NCBI GenBank assembly: GCA_023846275.1
Contig: CM043871.1
Location: 27,620,569 to 27,684,568, forward strand
Reading direction: 5' to 3'
DNA length: 64,000 bases
Origin: Vanilla planifolia
Lineage: Eukaryota > Streptophyta > Magnoliopsida > Asparagales > Orchidaceae
The notes beneath the pieces are model-generated. The model had not been told where the DNA came from, searched no databases, and saw nothing but the letters and a program-made list of their open reading frames with translations. Positions 24,971-37,100 of the stretch are shown one piece after another (the first letter of the stretch is position 1; every line of letters begins with the position of its first letter). Made by a program: the position numbers and the translations under genes.

Positions 24971-27079
24971 ATAGGGCAGATGACGAGTTCATACCTAAAA
25001 CTTCAACAAGGCTTTATCAGAGTTGATAACAAGTCTAACAATGATCAATGCAATAAGTAAAGTTGATGACCACAACAGTGGTTCAAGAATTCAAAACATT
25101 TATTTGTTTTGCTATTGAAATAAGCTTTTGGAAAGATGCTCATAGAAGCTTGGCACATGCCATCATGCATTGATCTACAAACAACCAAGCTTATTGGGTG
25201 TTTTGTGCGAATCTTTACCCAATGTTACCTTCAACTTTACTTCACAACTCAAATCCATGATATCTTAATGCCTTGATCTCCAAAATCTTTTAGCCATTGA
25301 AAGTGGAGCCACCATAACCCAAATCTATCAAAGCAATCTCATATTACAAGTTTATATTTATAACAAATTCTTGTTTTATTTAAAAGGATAAGTTTTCTAC
25401 TATATAAAATCATCTTTGAATTTCTTTCCTATCATTTGATTTTTTATTGAATTCTTACTCATGGGTTCTACTAGTCGAAGTACTATAAATGTCTCCTTTT
25501 CATAAGATTGGTATTCGACAAATGAGTATACCAGAACATCTTAACAAAATTTACCATTTATTTACCCCACTCAAAAGAAAGTTATCACAACTATAGTCTA
25601 GAAAATGGCTTACCCCAACTAAATGGAGTATAAATACCTTAAATTCAACAATAAAATAGTCAAAATTAAGATTATAAGGTTTGTATTATAATTAAAAATA
25701 CAATAAAATAACAAAAAAAATGTGAAAGAAACATTTTTATTCCAACTAAAATTTAAATTTAAAAGTTCAACATCTACAAAAATACTACAAAACTAAACAT
25801 AATAATCTAATACTCGTACCAAATAATATGATTGACATTGCTCATATGATGAAAATTCCTCTATCAACTTAAGTGTGTTTAAAAAAACATAAAATTACAA
25901 CAATTCAACAAACAAAGCAAACTAGTTGGTTACAATATCGAAAAAAAAATAACAAAGACTAGAGCAATAATATACAATAAAGTAGCATGATCATATGGAA
26001 TAAATAGAAAAGCTACTTTAAAATATTTACACAGCCAACAATATGAATCCAAATCACAATGATGTTGATAGTAACAACCATGAATAAAATAAAAAAGAAC
26101 TATCATATGCTATCATACAATTTAATGTGTATCTCATTCCACTAATATGATGTAACTACTAACATGAATACACAAATACACATCCTTATTACTATCACAT
26201 AACATCAACATATAATAATGTATCCTTCAAATCATATACTATGATCACCTTATTGCAGGAAAGTTGTCAGTCTAAATCAATAGTCATCACTTTATAGATC
26301 CATCAATTAATTTAACAGATCATATTACACCTCTAAAACATCATCTCATCATTAATAAAATAACATCCAACCAACAAAGTATCACCAACAATATCATCAC
26401 ACCAATACATTGTACATCTATCAAAAATAATAATCATCATAAAAATAACACATATATAACATAGTATAAAAGATACATGATCATACATCAAATGAAAACC
26501 TATTACCACAATAATGTAACAAAAAAGCATAAATAAATGTTTGCAGAATAAACTAAAGAATAATAAGATATATGAAACCTTACATTGTTGCATCATACCA
26601 ATGAATAATGACTAACAAAAAAAGGAAAAAAAGAGCAATTATAATAAAGCAATACTTCCCATTAACAAATGCCAAATGAGAGCCCCTAACAACAAAGAAT
26701 GTGGTCAATCACTAGTATTTAAGTGTCACTTATCTCAAAATATGAAACTTGATTCAAAACTTTTATAAAATCCCCACACTCATAATTTATGATCTATCTT
26801 AGTAATCTAATATCGTAATTATGATCACAATAGTATTTTAAGTACCAAATCAATTGCAAAGTGTTAATGTTATGATTTACGTTATGTAAACCATCTCTAA
26901 ACAAGAACTTGAAATTTAAAGAAAACCCACACGTATGTCATCACTTAACTTAGTATAATTAAATGCATAATTATTTTCAAGTACCATACCATAACTAGTT
27001 AAATTAAATCTTATAGGTTAAATTAATCAAAATAAGCTCAAACTATATTCAGAAAATAGTTCAAATAATTTGTGCTTAC
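24971..27079. other. A+T-rich DNA without recognised gene
   Basis: It lies between the chromovirus and the GC-rich leader island. No homology is recognised. The 87-codon minus-strand frame at 26333-26596 is a hydrophobic low-complexity product of the A+T-rich composition. Confidence 0.35.
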
Positions 27080-27508
27080 TGCAGTGATCTCAATGGCGAC
27101 GACGTTCCTTGCCAGCTGCACAAGGGGTAGCTACGATATCTTTAAGGATGAAGGAGAAAGGATCTGGTGAGAATCTAGGGTTCAGAAACTAAGACGGTGA
27201 AAGAGGAGAAGAGAAACGCCCGCGGTCACGTCCTCCACGTTTTCTGGATGAATCCTCGGACGACGAGTGGCGGGTACGATGAAATCCACCGACGCTGGCA
27301 CCTAGAGGGGATGGATATCAGCGAAGAGATGAAGGAGAACGGCGATGGCCTTGGTGTGGGTCGGCGGGGCGTCGATCTCAGCGACACCGACGTCGGCGAC
27401 GGCCTCCGTGGCTAACGGAGAAAGAAAAAGAAAGAGAATAGAAAGGTGAAGAAAGAAGCGGCCGTCAAAGGGGGAGATCGGGATGGACTACTTTGTAAAG
27501 GAGAATTG
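27080..27508 (-). other. candidate non-coding first exon (5' leader) of the SAC3A-like gene
   Basis: This is an isolated GC-rich island in very A+T-rich DNA. On the minus strand it is pyrimidine-rich (long CTT/TCTTTC stretches) like a plant 5' leader, and it ends in the donor CTGCA|GTAAGC at 27080/27079. The next minus-strand acceptor followed by a known coding exon is at 11793-11794, just before the SAC3A-like ATG. Joining the two would give a leader intron of 15,287 bp. Short frames inside the island on either strand end quickly. An alternative is exon 1 of another minus-strand gene, or a plus-strand exon starting with ATGGCG at 27094. The link to SAC3A is inference. Confidence 0.4.
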
Positions 27509-27536
27509 GAACTGCGATAATTAGATTTAGTGTATT

Positions 27537-27543
27537 ATTTATA
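27537..27543 (-). promoter_or_regulatory. TATA-like box upstream of the minus-strand leader
   Basis: TATAAAT on the minus strand lies about 30 bp upstream of where the pyrimidine-rich leader begins (near 27508). The spacing fits a core promoter for leftward transcription. A+T richness of the flanks makes a chance match possible. Confidence 0.35.
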
Positions 27544-27544
27544 T

Positions 27545-29985
27545 TACAATTAATGCAATATCAGCTTTAATTCAATTAGATATCGTTTAAATGAACGTAT
27601 CTTTCTTTAATAACCGTGCACATCACTGATGATACGAAGGTTGAGTCAACATGAACTTGTTCTACCCATTAAATATTAAATTATTAAATGTAAAAATTGG
27701 AGTTATTGCATATAAATTGTTTTGTATAATAACTATGTTTTTACTCCAAAAACTTGTTTAGCATCAAGTTTAGCTTAACAAATTATACTTAGAAGCGTGG
27801 ATATGTTTAAAGAACTTTGTGAAACAATGATTAAAATTTAATCATGTGATACAAGCACAAGAAATACAGTGGCCCATATATCTTCAAATGAAGAACCTCA
27901 TTCTTGTTGGTGACTATTAGTTATGTCATGGATTGTTGTCTTTTGAAAAAAACAATACAAAATGGGTTGAGTGAATTGTTTACTCAAACAAGTCAACTAC
28001 TTCAATTGGTTGAGTAAATTGGAAGAAAACAATGCCATGCTATAGTTTAATAATTATATTAATGTGTATTATACTTTGTAATATATAATCAAATTATAAC
28101 ATGGTATTAGCAAAGTGTTTTCATAATTTTTGCTTGTTGATTAAAACTAAACTATGTCAATGATTGGTCCAAAGATTATGTCGTTCTATTGGGTTTTATT
28201 TGTTAGCATAAATTTTGAAAATCTATATTTGTTATTATTTGCTTTAAATAGTTTGTTTTTATTCAACTTTGAGCTTTAGCATATGTTAAAAGTTGTCATG
28301 GATGTTCCCCAAACAAGTAGAGCATAATGATGTGACACTTATAAATTTGTTTTTCAAATTCAAAGTTTAGAAATCACTTGAAAATTAGAAAGGTAACTTT
28401 ACGGTCTTCTGAACCATAACATGTGAAATAAGTTCATAGAATAAATTTTTTATTCCTTTTTTTTTTCAAATTATCTTTTTTTCTCCTTTCCACATGCTTA
28501 TTTTTCTCTTTATTTTGCTCATGTTCAAGTACTCCCTATACTCTATCTTTAACTTGAACTTTTCTCATTTTCTAGTATTTAAGTAATTTTAAAATGTAAT
28601 AACTAATAGTCAAGTCTTCATATAAGAGAATAGAGAAAAAAAATAATTTAGAATTTTGTTATGAAAATTTGTTAAGAGAATAAAGAAATATAGTAGTTTG
28701 TCATGAATATCTTGCTATTGAATAAGAAAGAAAATAATTTAAGAATTGGACATGAAAAATTTGTTAAATGAATGTAGAAATCTAGAAGTTTGACATCAAT
28801 ATATTGTTATCTTACGTCAATTCTCTTATTCAAGATTCTCCTTATCTTTTTTATCTTTAGTTTTTCTTTACTTCTATTATTTTATTCCTCTTGATTATTT
28901 TCTCTTAAGTCCTTTTGGTTGTAAAGTTACTTCTCGTCCATTTTCTTTGATATTTCACTTTGATGTAAAACTCAAATTTGCTTAAAAAGTTTTTGTATGG
29001 ATATAACACATAAAAAGAGAAGCAAGCATAAGGAAAGGAATTGATATGTTTGATTGGATAATCCATACTATTTTTTATTGGGTTCTTAATTTTGTCTCAA
29101 TCTGTTCCCCAAAACATGATTCTAACATTTTGACAAATTAATCTTAATATCAACCAACTTTGATGATTAAGGATATTATAAATAAACCATTTTGACAAAT
29201 AAATATACTAGTATGATTGTTATGAGTACTAAATTAGACTTATATGATCAATTATTGGATTGTTCGCCTAACATAAAACATAAGTCATACAATACTATAT
29301 ATGACATGCATTATGATGTTATGACAAAAATATCATTAAATCATGAATCATATATGTAAAAAATGAGAATTAGACCAATATGTTATTTGTTAAACTGACA
29401 TAATATAAATCATTAGTCTAATCATTTATACGACCTAATGAATAACACGGATCATAATAATATGAATAAGAGATCGAACTGGTATGATCATAATATTACA
29501 GTGATCTGATCTTAATAAAACCCTCATTATATAGTATGATAAAATTAATCATGTTGTATAATATAATAACAACAAATGAAAAACATAATAAGTTATTATT
29601 ACATTATTAATGGATCATTTAAAAAATAATTTTCTAATAAAAAGTAAATTATTATTAATAAGAATTAATCAATTTTTTTTGTCAAAAATAAGAATAATCA
29701 ATAAAATGAAAGAAAAAGTGATAAAAGATGTTTCATAGAGTTATTAAGTAAAAAATCAATTAATTATGATATAAATGACTTATTAAATATCCTTTATTAT
29801 TATTGTAAAATATATGAAGATGTGAGCATTTGCATGGCAGTATTCTTGCACATATTCTGATTGTATTATATCACTTTTTAATTATTGGTTTATATGTATA
29901 TAATTATACATATACAAATATATGAGTTAAATGATACTATAAATCAAAACATATGATAAAATAAAAAAAAGTAAAAAAATAAACT
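27545..29985. other. intergenic A+T-rich DNA upstream of the minus-strand leader
   Basis: No gene recognised. It contains one 91-bp tandem duplication (28628-28810). Confidence 0.4.
28628..28810. repeat. 91-bp tandem duplication
   Basis: Two diverged copies, 28628-28718 and 28719-28810, share in order 'AATAATTTA(A)GAATT', 'ATGAAAA', 'TTTGTTAA', 'GTAGTTTG/GAAGTTTG' and 'TTGCTAT/TTGTTAT'. Confidence 0.75.
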
Positions 29986-29989
29986 AATA

Positions 29990-31210
29990 TATGACACATG
30001 AGTATCTAATATTAGTTTATAAATATACACTCATTGGTACAGCACAAATTCCATAAGTTCCTTGGTACAAATTTTAGTTGAACATTATTTCCAAACGTAC
30101 TTAAAATTAAGTTTTTTTTTGTTATTTTTATCGTCTTCTGTCTTCGCATGATTCCGTCATACCACTGTTAGCAATCGTTGCCACTGCCCAAAGCTAACCC
30201 GCGTGCTTGATGACCTGAATTAGCATAGAAACCTAGTTGATTTGTTAGGCCCATGTCAACCCATTACCCATAATGACCTACTTAAAAACTCTCCAACCCA
30301 TGTTAACCCAGTCCAACCCAACAATCCTTGCTAACTTGTGCAATTCTGCCTCGTTCATGCTTACTTGAAAAAAAACCAGACAGTAGCTCTACTTGTGCCA
30401 CTTACCCCACCATTTTGCCACCCACCATTTTGACGCTTGCCACTATCACTACTTGAAATGTTGGCCTATTTAGGAATTACTTAACATAGATTAAATTTGT
30501 ATTTTTTTTTTCATTTTTTGACTTTTTTTAAAGTTATTTATGAACTTTTAATGTCTCTATAATTTAGGATGTTTACTATGATGAAGATGGATAATGATGA
30601 AATTAAATTTCTTTTATTAATATACTTTTACCTTCATGAACAAAGAGTATAGGCCTAATTTTAGTTAGAGAGGTTTTAACTTTGCTTATGAGAGACAAAA
30701 ATTAAAGGTAATAGACATTCTACCTAGAGAGATGACAACCAAACCCTTGTGAGAGATAAGGATCGAAGATGAAAGATCTTTCACTAGGAGAGCCAATAAC
30801 CAAACAAATTTTTATTTTCACCAACACACACATTATCATAAAAAATATACACTCTTTTAATAATTTTTATTTTTAGGTAGTAATCTAAAGTTAAAGTTAT
30901 TCTTTTTTATTAAAATATTTCACATATAGTTTATTTTAAATTCTCTATTTTATATATGTAAAATTAGATGCGACAAAAATTATTATATAAAATTTTATGC
31001 TTAAGGTGTTGTCACTTACTCAACATAATAATTTATGTTATAATTTTAGATTGCCAATTTTTAAATAGTTATAAAATATTATAAATTTCACTTAACCTTA
31101 ATTAGTACAAAATATTTTTTTATATTTTTTTTATTAAGTATCTCTAATAGTGTAGATTTCAAATTAGACTCTAATAAAAGACTAAATTTATCTTATATCA
31201 ATTTTGATAT
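29990..31210 (+). repeat. left LTR-like direct repeat (~1.2 kb)
   Basis: Partner of 34085-35275. It contains a locally GC-richer segment of repeated CCA/AACCC words (about 30120-30450), then very A+T-rich sequence. Just right of it, short units ending 'GTATTAAAGAAC' recur at about 31270, 31310 and 31370. Confidence 0.75.
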
Positions 31211-32039
31211 AAGAGCACATGAATTTTTACTAAAATATTTTTTATTTAGTATATTTAACTTTGGTATTAAAGAACATAGTTTTTTATTTTGTATTAACTT
31301 TAGTATTAAAGAACGTGATTTTCAACTAAAAAAGAGAAAAAAAATTCTTTTTTACTTAATGTTTATATTAAAGAACTCTTAATTAGTTTTGGATAAACTA
31401 TATTTTAGAATGTGATGTAAAAGTCATGATATGATTCTCTATCATCTTTCTTAAAAATCATCTGATTATGTTTAGAAGGTGGTCTGGCAAAAGTAGGACC
31501 CTAATCATTTATCATTTTCCTAGAATCGTACATCATCTCAGTTTTGATAGTCTATAGCTGCAATTGCTTTGCTTTCATACTTTTTTTATAAAAAAAGATG
31601 ATATCACATATTATTTTTCTTCTTTGATATTCTTTAAATAACAAACCTTTAAAAAATCACAAGATTTGATAAGTCTTATCAAAAAACAAATGAAAATAAA
31701 GAATTAATCAAAAAATAAAGATAAAACTTAAACTAAGATCACATGTTAAATATCTCAACCAATAGCATAACTCATTTAAATTATTAGATAAATCTTCTTA
31801 AACTAATAACATGAACCAAATCTTAAAAGAGAAATGAATAATAAGAAAAAAGTATCATGCCTAATGATTTAGTAAAAGAAAACTCTGAAAGATGTAGGAA
31901 CCATAAAAAAACATGATTCTTCTAATGAATCCAACCAATATATCTATAAGAGAAATTATGATCATAAAAAAGATGAGCCTTCTTATGAGTCATACCAAAA
32001 TGATGATCTAGAAATATAAAATGATAAAAAAGACCTAAA

Positions 32040-33340
32040 ATATATTAAGATAGAGAGCACATCTTTAATATGAAACTATATGTCTTAACTTTTAATGATA
32101 GTTCTGATCATAAAGATTACATAAATTGGCATACTAGTATGGATGATTATTTTTAACTAGCACAAATTAAGTGAGTAAAAAAATATCAATTTATTAAAAC
32201 TAAACTTATTAATATTTTCTTTAGGTTTCTTAAAAATTTAGAATGATAAAATGATAATAATAATAATGACAGGTATCTTAAACTTAGAAAAATATTAAGG
32301 TTAGATTATACAATAAGTTTATTCTAATAACCTATAATATCAAAATATAAGAGAATAACAAAAGGCTTCTCAAGACAATAGATCCGTTAAGGATTATATT
32401 ATAAGTTTGAGGATTATAAACTTAAGTGTGATATAAATGAACCCAAGCATGTAGTATTTTCTTATTTTAAGATAAGTTTAAATAAATACATATAGGTCAA
32501 GCTTAACTTGAGAAATATTACTATTTTAGAGAAATCCTATCACATAACTATAAATGTAGAAAAAAGTAAACATTTTTATTTCTTAATCCACTCATATTCA
32601 ACTTTGTCTACCCCATTCATCATAATTTCTAAACCTTTTAAATCCATATTACCATTCACTTCTTCACAACATTCTTTAAGTCAATCCACCCAATTTAGAA
32701 TCACTTATTTTAAATACTATGAATAAGTACATTTAGCTGTTAATTATCCAAAGATATTCATGATTATGAACCTATCAGATTCTTATGATAAGAAGAATTA
32801 GAATAAGAAAAAAAATATAATGCCTAATAAGAAAGCTAAGAAATAATTAAAAAAATATGAAAAAAATTCATAGTTAGTGCACCCTTATAATCCCATAATC
32901 ATAAGATGATTAAAAGCACACTTATATTATTAGTATTAGCATAAAAATTAAGAAACAATCATATATGATGATCATATATAATAGTAGTTATATCAATATA
33001 ATGTTTCATTAGTTTATTAACCAAATAGGATCATCTTTATTAGAATACTCAATCCCTACTTTGTGTCATGGATAGAAAAAACCTATAAACCTATAGGTAA
33101 TAATGTTATGTTCTTTTGAAATTGGGTAAGTATAGCGACAAAGTTTTATGAGATCTCATATTTATATAAGTAGGTCATTTTATCCTTGGAAGGGTATTAC
33201 TTTTTTATAATGATACAACTTTGAAGGGTATAACTAATACATGTTTTTTTATTTATAAAGAAAAAAATATCACATTATATCCTACCCCATCTCGTGAGAA
33301 ATCTTAATCACTTATGCTGAGCAAATATATAAAAAAAATT
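32040..33340 (+). pseudogene. gag and protease remnants of the Ty3-type element
   Basis: Plus-strand reading across frames gives 'SSDHKDYINWHTSMDDYF', then 'YKFEDYKLKCDINEPKHVV' and 'LNLRNITILEKSYHITINV'. This is the order of a plant Ty3 gag domain (GSSDPKDYLDWE.., EFEDLKLRC.., LEEAYHIALNVE). Around 33180-33270, 'EGYYFF' and 'LKGITNTC' type pieces fit the region after an aspartic protease (RPWLYD..). Stops interrupt throughout. No zinc knuckle was found. Confidence 0.65.
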
Positions 33341-34084
33341 AAGTCTATGGATAAAAAAAGATAAAGAATTTAAGCTTGATCATACTATTTTAAGTTAGGA
33401 AGACCCTTGATCAATGAGACTTAAATTAGTTTTTTATAATTAAAAAGTTAGTCACTACTTTATCAGATCCACCACTTATTGTATAAGCTCATGATAATAA
33501 GTTCATATATTCTATTAATCTTATCCTCTTACTAGTGAACTTTTAAACTTCTATCTCTACTCATATCTCTTTATTACAAAAATCAATATATGAAAAAAAA
33601 ATCAATCTAAGTAATAAAAGATATAAGAAACTAACATATGCTAAAAAAAGGTTAAAGAATTTCATGAATAAGATTATTTTATAATTAGAGTTAGATCATA
33701 ATAGTTCCTTCTTAAAACTTATAAGAAATTACGAGTGCATGAAACTGTACCTTTTAAGATTATTCAAAAATTGAGAACTAATATGCATTAGATTTGTTAG
33801 AAGAGTATGAGATTAATGTAATAATTAACATTAAGGATTTAGCCTTATACATGATATCACATTCAATATATAGTGGGCTATTTAAGCTTGATTAACCATG
33901 TGAATCTGTTTCTACTACTACATTAGCCTTTTAATAAGAATAATATGAAAAAAAAATTTAAATCATCAGACAATTTTAACCAAAGATTGTAAACTTAAAA
34001 AATTTTTAATTTATTAGAAGGGTAAACCTCTGATAAAAAAACTCTTCGCTTATTTATGATGATCTACTATATAACACCACACCT

Positions 34085-35275
34085 GTTATAGCACTACGTA
34101 GAATTGTCTAACATTAACTTGCAACTTGCAAATGCACACCCACTAGCATCGCACAAGTTTCATAAGTATGTCGATGCAAAATTTTGTCCAAAATTGCTTA
34201 AAAAATGCTTAAAATAAAGTTTGTTTTTGATGTTTTCGTCACTTGTCACCATTTGTCAGTGCCTGCTACTATCATGTCACTATCAATAGCTATTGCCATC
34301 ACCCAAATCAATCCGTACACCTGTATGACCTTTAATTGACCTGGGAACTATGCTGATTCGCTCGACTCATGCTGAACCATTACCTATGTTGACCCATTCG
34401 ATTTGCTCCAACCCTTTTCAACCAGTGCCAAACTGACCATTCTCGCCTGCTTGTGTAGTTTCGCTCGAGCCACGCTTACCTAAAAATTAAACTGTTGCTG
34501 TGCTTGCACTGTCGTTTTCCTGCCCTCATTTTGCAATTTGTCATTATCATTGCCCAAAATGCACATCCTATTTGGGAACTTCTTAATGCCTATTAAATTT
34601 ATAGTTTTAAAATTTTTATTTTTTTGCTTTTTAAATTATTGATTAACTTTTTATGTCTTTATAAATAGAGATGTTCATCATGATAAATACGAATAATGAT
34701 GAAATAATCTTTTTTTATTTTTGTACTTTCACCTCTATGAATAAAAAAGTGTGTGCATAATTCTAATTGGAGATATTTTAACTTTCTTTATGAGAGACAA
34801 AGATCGAAGTGAGAGACCTTCTATTAAGAGAGTCAATAATCAAATAAATACTCTCTTTTACAACACACATCATTGTCAAAAAGGTGTACTCTTTTATTAA
34901 CTTTAATTTTTAGATAATAATCTAAAGTTAAAGTTATTTTTTTTAATTAAAATATCTTATATAAAAAATATAAAGTTTATCTTAAATTCTCTATTTTATA
35001 TTTATAAAATTGATGTTATAAAAATTATTTTATAAGATTTTATGCTTAATACATAAGGTGTTATCACTTACTCAACTTAATAATATATACTATAATTTTA
35101 GAATATCAATATTTGAATAATTATAAGATATCACATATATCACTTAATCTTAATTAATATATAATATTTTTTTATATATTTTTTAATGATATATTGAACA
35201 TTTTTAATAGTATAAGCTCTAAAATAGACCTTAATAAAAATTTAAATTTGTTCTACATCAATATAACTTGAGAAA
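34085..35275 (+). repeat. right LTR-like direct repeat (~1.2 kb)
   Basis: Partner of 29990-31210, diverged by many substitutions and small indels (roughly two thirds identical by eye). Confidence 0.75.
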
Positions 35276-35329
35276 CAACATGTTCCTATTTGACAATGAC
35301 TTGATAAATATAATATATGTGACATACAT

Positions 35330-35830
35330 CACTCCTAATATTATAGTGCTAAGAAGTGGGGCCATAACATATTAGAGGCCACATATTAACGATGATAAGA
35401 TCTTTTACTCCCAAATGTCATGGGTACTAAGATAGAGGGCTCCAACATTCTAAGCTTCTCATTCTTTATTAGCATAGGATGTTGACACTATGGGTTCAAG
35501 ATTTAGTGATAATAAAAAAATTTACTTCTAAGTGTTATAAGTACTTAGAGATGAGACTTTAACATGTCAATAGTCTCGTTTCCCTATCTCCATTTGATAT
35601 TGGCTATGTGACAATGTCATTGATATTTAGAGATGGGGCTCTAACATGTTTGAGCACTTATTTTCTTAGGGGATAAGACTAGTAATAATGAGATCAGATG
35701 AGATGGTTCATTTCTTGGTGTCATGACACATAAAGGTAGGCATGAAATATTAAAGAATAAAGTTTGTGATAATGAAATATGATATGATATCTCTAAGTAT
35801 TAGGATACGGGTTATAAAAGAAATTGGGCT
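35330..35830. repeat. degenerate tandem repeats of ~130-170 bp
   Basis: Loosely repeated blocks contain 'ttactcc/tctaagtgt..a..ggtactaagATaGAGGGCTCcAACAT' with variants 'TTAGAGATGAGACTTTAACATGT' and 'TTAGAGATGGGGCTCTAACATGT'. At least three units are visible. This is probably LTR or leader sequence of another retroelement. Confidence 0.5.
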
Positions 35831-36829
35831 TAGAAAAATAATGAATTTGTGAAAAAAAATAAATGAATACAAAAGAAAAATAAAATTGAATACAAAACGT
35901 ATGACTAGAAGTATGTATGCTTATGGTGAGCATGGCATATATGTATATGGCCATATATAGGTTATCATAATACTCTTTTTATAACTTGTCATATATTTTT
36001 TAATTTATTATTCTATTTCATTATTCAACCATTTTATTTTCGTTTTATATTACTTTATTACATATAATTAGAAGTTTGTTTGCTAAGTAAATTATGTTTA
36101 TTTTTTATTTACATTAAAAATAGAGAAGTTCACACTCACTAAGCTAAGGATTCTTAAAGGATAATTCAAGACCCAAGAATTAAGAGAATAATGTCTTTTA
36201 TGAGTATAAGAGATATTATATGTGTGTAAAGACATTTATATTTTATTTTATATTTTTGTATAAATATTAGTTTTTGTATTTTCATGTAGTGTAACAACTA
36301 TTTTAATTAAGAAATTTCAACATTATTTTAGATTTTTATGTCACTTTTGCTTTTTTTATTAATTTGTGCCCTCAATTGTTATTATATTAGCTCTGATTTA
36401 TGTTATAAATTTATATATTAAATATATTTTTATCAGATTTTATCGATTTATATTAAAGCATATTAGGGTTGCATTAGAAGCCCATGGGCAGTATCATGCA
36501 TATCACATAGTGGCTCTACGTGGAGGCAAACTTATCCTTTTCAAACTTGAAATAGTGCCAAGATTAGCTATTTTACTTCTCATTAGCCTACATTATTACT
36601 ATCATTAGGGGGATCAATTATAATTGGCTCTTATTTATCATTACAATATATTTTATTTTTAATTAATTATGTTATTTATATTTATACTTAATTTTGAGTC
36701 ATTTGAAGATAAATTAATTTTTTTTATTTTTAGCTTTAAATTTAGTCCAAGTAATCCCTATAGTAGTCATATTGTTTTGTTGGTACATAATTTAGTAAAA
36801 AATGACTCGAAACTAGTTATGGAATAATT

Positions 36830-37100
36830 TATGCTTCATTAGCTTGACACATTCTTACACACAAACTATTACCGCCTCTCACCAACATTGCTGACCACAT
36901 CGATCCACGAACCTATGATGATCTATTGATCAGTGCCAACCTATGACTAGTTCCCAAAGCATATTTATGCCACTCCATCTACATCAACCTAATAATGCCA
37001 CTTGCTATCCATCCACTCCTTACACCATTGCCAAAAATGTAGAATCTATTTAGGAACTATTTATTACATTTAATTTTATAGTTTTTAAAGATTTTGTTTT
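36830..37100 (+). repeat. third, truncated copy of the ~1.2-kb LTR family
   Basis: The block with CCAAAAATGTAGAATC, then CTATTTAGGAAC, then 'ATTAAATTTATAGTTTT' matches the corresponding part of both 1.2-kb LTRs (near 30460 and 34550). Preceding CCAAC/CCACT words also correspond loosely. No partner is visible within the window. Confidence 0.55.

Larger units (their letters stand above)
29990..35275 (+). mobile_element. old Ty3/gypsy-type element with ~1.2-kb LTRs and a reduced interior
   Basis: A segment at about 29990-31210 aligns collinearly with about 34085-35275. Shared landmarks in order are 'GCACAA..TTTCATAAG', a block of 'GACC/AACCC' words, 'CCTATTT(A/G)GGAA', 'GAGAGACAAA', 'TAATCTAAAGTTAAAGTTATT', 'AAATTCTCTATTTTATAT' and 'GGTGTT(G/A)TCACTTACTCAAC'. 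Between them, about 2.9 kb, are gag and protease remnants on the plus strand. I see little RT and no integrase, so the element is either heavily deleted or non-autonomous. The exact ends and target-site duplication could not be fixed. Confidence 0.78.

Noticed and set aside
26333..26596. 87-codon minus-strand hydrophobic frame considered as a membrane peptide
   Set aside because: It lies in featureless A+T-rich DNA, and its Phe/Ile/Cys-rich composition is explained by base composition.
36366..36608. 80-codon hydrophobic plus-strand frame
   Set aside because: It lies among LTR-like repeats, is rich in Ile/Tyr from A+T bias, and has no domain.
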